Assembly (NCBI RefSeq): GCF_009602705.1
Contig: NZ_VSWH01000001.1
Span: 3,162,001 to 3,226,000 of the forward strand
Direction: 5' to 3'
DNA: 64,000 nucleotides
From: Chryseobacterium vaccae
Lineage (GTDB): Bacteria > Bacteroidota > Bacteroidia > Flavobacteriales > Weeksellaceae
In this document: piece by piece, positions 60,919-64,000 of the stretch
How the letters are laid out: every line of letters starts with the position of its first letter
Numbering within the stretch: position 1 is the stretch's first letter
Notes under the pieces: generated by a model
Databases searched by the model: none
The model's input: only the letters and a program-made list of their open reading frames with translations
What the model was told of the DNA's origin: nothing
Program-made: the position numbers and the translations under genes

Positions 60919-63087
60919 ATGAAAAATGTACTGATCTGTGCTTCTATGCTAAGTTCTATGCTGGCTTTCGCCCAGAAAAAAGATACCATCAAATCCAATG
61001 CTATTGAAGAAGTTGTAGTCAACGGAAGGTATTATCAGAAATATAAGCTTAATGAAGTTTCCGGATCATTAAGACTTCAGACTCCTATTATAGAGCTTCC
61101 GCAAAATGTACAGTCAGTCAGTTCACAGGTTTTATCCGATCAGATTACCCTCAACATGTCTGAAGGAATTGTGCGAAACGTGAGCGGCGCAAGAAAAGTA
61201 GAACACTGGGATAATGTCTATTCAAACGTTTTCATGAGAGGAGCAAGTATCGCCACTTATATGAACGGAATGAACGTTTCTTCCACATGGGGGCCTATTA
61301 ACCCTGATGCATCCATTATAGACAGAATAGAATTTGTGAAAGGGCCTGCCGGATTCATGGGATCTATGGGAGACCCTGCCGGATTTTATAATGTAGTTAC
61401 CAAAAAACCTACGGGAAAATTTGCAAACAGTGTAAGATTCACAACAGGAAGTTACAATCTTTTCCGAGGCGAAGCTGACCTGGATGGCGTTCTTATTAAA
61501 AACGGGGTATTGGATTACCGCTTAAACTTAATGGGCAGCTCCAACAAATCATGGGTAGAAAATGACAAAACAAGCAAAATCATTATTGCTCCTTCTATAA
61601 CTTTCAGGCCTACAAAAACAACGACTTTTACTGCACAATATAATTTTCAGCATTTAAAATTCAACCAGCCGGGTGCCTATATCATGTCGAAAGAAGGCTA
61701 TGCCACACTAGGGGTCCACACTAACTTTAATGATCCTAATTTTAAAGAAACTAAAGTAAGAGATCAAAGCTTATTCTTAAGCCTGGATCAAAAGCTTTAT
61801 AAAGACTGGGTATGGAGCACACAGTATGCTTATATGGACATGAACTATGATGGAGGTTCATGGTGGGGAGATTTCAGAACACCTTCTGACCCTAATATCT
61901 TTTCAAGAGACCTGAGCAACTGGCAAGCTATCGGAAAAAATCATATTTTCCAGACTTATTTAAGAGGAAGCCTGAATACAGGAAATATTGTACATAAAAT
62001 CATTGCCGGATTTGACTATGGAGACAGAAAGTACCAGGCTGATTTCTCTTCAATGGGAAGCGGAGGCTCTATAAATATTCACAATATCATGTATGGTGTA
62101 GATCCTGCTGCCCTTCCTTCACAAGATGCTTATTTCCTGAACAGAAATGCCGCATTCTATGATGATGAAGGAGTAAAATATACTTCATATTATGCACAGG
62201 ATCAGATTGAAATGTTCAATAATAAGCTTCGTCTTACTCTGGCAGGAAGATATACCAGCGGAACAACTTATGCAGGATATCCCAATCTGGGTGAGGTTAC
62301 TCCTGATAAAGCCGGAGAATTTACACCGAGAGTAGGTGCAAGCTATTCCATCACAGAAGATTTTTCCGCATACGGAGTATTTGACAAAACATTCTCCCCT
62401 CAGTCCGCCAATACTTTTACAGGTTCAATATCGGCTCCGTTAAAGGGCCAGAACATTGAATTTGGTTTGAAAAAAGACTGGTTCGGAGGAAAATGGAATT
62501 CAACATTTGCGGTATATGAGATAAGAAGGCAAAATATTTTAACCAAAGATTTTGTAAACAGTACCCCTTCAAAAACCTTCTATTATGCTAATGGAGAACA
62601 AAGAGCCAGAGGTTTTGAAGCTGATCTGAAAGGAGAAATTGTAAAAGGTCTGAACATTATTATCAATTATGCTTACACTGACGCCAAAACCATTAAAGAC
62701 ACTAATCCGGAAATTCTTGGAGCGGCTTCCCCGGGGAATGCTAAAAACGTACAAAATACCTGGGTTTCTTATCACTTTAGCGACAGCTTATTAAAGGGAT
62801 TCGGTATATCTGCCGGTTATCAGTATCAGGGAGGAAGAGTTTCCTGGTATGGCACAAATTCCGGAAACCAGTCATTGCCTGATTACTTTGATACCAATTT
62901 CGGAATCACCTACAGGGCTAAGAAGTTTGATATCAATCTGATGCTTAACAATGCTTTGAACAGAAAGCTGTTCAGTGGTTACTATGATCCGGGATACAAT
63001 ACACCGAATGATACAAGTGACGATAAATACGTATGGATCTACAATGCCCCGCGCAACTGGAGACTATCAATAGGATATAAATTTTAA
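60919..63087 (+). CDS. TonB-dependent siderophore receptor
   Basis: 722 residues from the ATG at 60919 (MKNVLICASMLSSMLAFAQ signal peptide); an earlier in-frame TTG at 60910 is not needed. A plug domain follows, with TonB-box-like NAIEEVVVNGRYYQKYK and IDRIEFVKGPAGFMGSMGDPAGFYNVVTKKP, and a 22-strand-type barrel ends with NWRLSIGYKF. This is the FecA/FhuA-like ferrisiderophore branch. It takes up iron-siderophore complexes across the outer membrane, energised by TonB. The PepSY-type membrane protein downstream is a typical partner, perhaps the iron reductase. The ligand is unknown. Confidence 0.88.
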   Translation: MKNVLICASMLSSMLAFAQKKDTIKSNAIEEVVVNGRYYQKYKLNEVSGSLRLQTPIIELPQNVQSVSSQVLSDQITLNMSEGIVRNVSGARKVEHWDNVYSNVFMRGASIATYMNGMNVSSTWGPINPDASIIDRIEFVKGPAGFMGSMGDPAGFYNVVTKKPTGKFANSVRFTTGSYNLFRGEADLDGVLIKNGVLDYRLNLMGSSNKSWVENDKTSKIIIAPSITFRPTKTTTFTAQYNFQHLKFNQPGAYIMSKEGYATLGVHTNFNDPNFKETKVRDQSLFLSLDQKLYKDWVWSTQYAYMDMNYDGGSWWGDFRTPSDPNIFSRDLSNWQAIGKNHIFQTYLRGSLNTGNIVHKIIAGFDYGDRKYQADFSSMGSGGSINIHNIMYGVDPAALPSQDAYFLNRNAAFYDDEGVKYTSYYAQDQIEMFNNKLRLTLAGRYTSGTTYAGYPNLGEVTPDKAGEFTPRVGASYSITEDFSAYGVFDKTFSPQSANTFTGSISAPLKGQNIEFGLKKDWFGGKWNSTFAVYEIRRQNILTKDFVNSTPSKTFYYANGEQRARGFEADLKGEIVKGLNIIINYAYTDAKTIKDTNPEILGAASPGNAKNVQNTWVSYHFSDSLLKGFGISAGYQYQGGRVSWYGTNSGNQSLPDYFDTNFGITYRAKKFDINLMLNNALNRKLFSGYYDPGYNTPNDTSDDKYVWIYNAPRNWRLSIGYKF

Positions 63088-63128
63088 ATAATGAAAAGTT
63101 AGCCCTTCATCGGGTTAACTTTTTTGGT

Positions 63129-64000
63129 ATGAAGAAAAAACATCATCATAAGAAGAAAACTTCACCTGCAAAAAAATGGTCTGCCAAACTGCATCTGTGG
63201 TTTGGTTTGTCCGTTGGAATCATTGTTTTCATTGTTTCACTGACGGGAACTCTCTATGTGTTTAAAGACGAAATACAAAACAGTCTGCGAAAGGAGGCTA
63301 TTTATGTAAAAGAAACGTCAGCTGAACCCATTTCTATTCATGTTCTGAAGGAAAAAGTCAGCACAGAGCTTAATGAAAAATTTCCGTTGAATTCTGTGGA
63401 AATTCCTTTGGATAAAAATAAGTCCTACCGCTTTCTGTACTATGAGAAAAATAAAAAAGGGTGGAATTATTTTGAAGAAGTAAAGATCAACAAATTAGTG
63501 TACGTAGACCAGTACAACGGGAAAATTTTGGCAGTATATGATGAAAAATATAACTTCTTCAACATCCTGAAATACATCCACTGGAGCCTCCTGCTCAACT
63601 CCGAATGGGGGAAATATGTGGTAGGTATCCCTACCGTTCTCTTTATCATCATGCTGATCACCGGGATTGTTTTATGGTGGCCGAAAAATAAAAAAGCGAG
63701 AAAAGGACGCTTCTGGTTCAGCTGGGAGAATGTAAAGACCTGGAAACGCAGAAACTATGATCTTCATAATGTATTAGGATTTTACGCTTCATTTATTGCC
63801 CTGTTAATGAGTGTTACAGGAATCTATTTCGCTTATCCGTATGTGAAAAATACCATTCATTTTACGTTATCCGGAGCGGCAGACCTTCCCAAAGACAAAG
63901 AAATCAAGTCTCCTGATTCGCTGATGGCTAAAAACAGTTCAGTATATGATCTTACGGCACAACAAACGAGAAAATTATATGCAGGATCTGCCAGCTTCAG
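63129..64000 (+). CDS. PepSY-type membrane protein (iron reductase-like), partial
   Basis: 290 codons to the window edge without a stop. A Lys/His-rich start (MKKKHHHKKK) precedes the first helix (LHLWFGLSVGIIVFIVSLTGTLYVF), then an extracytoplasmic PepSY-like region with SEWGKYVVGIPTVLF and further helices (IIMLITGIVLWWPK, FYASFIALLMSVTGIYF). This is the PepSY-associated membrane family that includes siderophore-iron reductases; the conserved histidines in YIHWSLLL and DLHNVLGFY fit haem or metal ligation. It starts 41 nt after the TonB receptor, so they are probably co-transcribed. The 3' part lies outside the window. Confidence 0.82.
   Translation, partial: MKKKHHHKKKTSPAKKWSAKLHLWFGLSVGIIVFIVSLTGTLYVFKDEIQNSLRKEAIYVKETSAEPISIHVLKEKVSTELNEKFPLNSVEIPLDKNKSYRFLYYEKNKKGWNYFEEVKINKLVYVDQYNGKILAVYDEKYNFFNILKYIHWSLLLNSEWGKYVVGIPTVLFIIMLITGIVLWWPKNKKARKGRFWFSWENVKTWKRRNYDLHNVLGFYASFIALLMSVTGIYFAYPYVKNTIHFTLSGAADLPKDKEIKSPDSLMAKNSSVYDLTAQQTRKLYAGSASF

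Noticed and set aside
1..64000. CRISPR array, prophage or insertion sequence
   Set aside because: No spaced direct repeats, integrase, transposase or phage structural genes were seen.

Overview
The window reads as chromosomal DNA of a flavobacterium, most likely Chryseobacterium or a close relative (phylum Bacteroidota). The support is mixed. It is AT-rich, with many promoters carrying the Bacteroidota -7 box TAnnTTTG, several with a TTTG about 19-20 nt upstream. It has type IX secretion C-terminal domains, Omp28-type proteins, DUF5686 and DUF6029 outer-membrane proteins, an extended ribosomal protein L21, menaquinone synthesis (MenD) and a tryptophanase (the indole-positive trait). The genus call rests on recognising protein families by eye, not on a search. 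No phage, insertion sequence, plasmid gene or CRISPR array is visible.

Layout. 0-5 kb (minus strand): lysA behind a lysine-rich leader ORF and a terminator hairpin, a DnaQ-type exonuclease with a decayed GIY-YIG domain, a frameshifted small membrane-protein gene, and a HerA-like ATPase. 5-7.2 kb: a persulfide/sulfur operon (metallo-beta-lactamase-rhodanese fusion, rhodanese lipoprotein, thioredoxin). 7.2-13.3 kb: a nitrilase-family amidase, a small outer-membrane protein, RseP, two identical tRNA-Asn genes in a tandem duplication, two hypothetical proteins and a penicillin-binding-like serine hydrolase. 13.4-16.4 kb: a DUF4132 (MolR-like) protein in a tight operon with a small protein that ends like MoaD/ThiS/ubiquitin, with a C-terminal Gly-Gly. 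16.5-16.8 kb: a cluster of DnaA boxes, a candidate replication origin. 17-31 kb: DUF5686, a double-glycine leader peptide, L21/L27, a zinc metallopeptidase lipoprotein, an acyltransferase, MiaE, DUF502, tryptophanase, a flavin monooxygenase with an aminotransferase, a PQQ-type sugar dehydrogenase, and a BlaI/BlaR1-like pair with visible operators.

32-46.6 kb: UvrB, DUF3820, an AI-2E-type exporter, two related multi-pass membrane proteins, pabB/pabC facing menD, a 2-oxoglutarate oxygenase, a second leader-type peptide, a radical SAM enzyme, three small proteins/ORFs and a large AsmA-like protein. 46.7-46.9 kb: a possible short inverted-repeat element. 47-55.2 kb: a thiol-redox and secretion island (two Omp28 proteins, T9SS cargo, TlpA, DUF6029, DsbD) arranged as two divergent operons. 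55.3-64 kb: DUF2797, a sugar-nucleotide epimerase, a DUF2795 protein, SecA, a TonB-dependent siderophore receptor and the start of a PepSY-type membrane reductase cut by the window edge.

Most promising for something undescribed: the Gly-Gly beta-grasp-like protein paired with DUF4132 (13.4-16.4 kb), the two dispersed double-glycine-type leader peptides, and the lysA leader.
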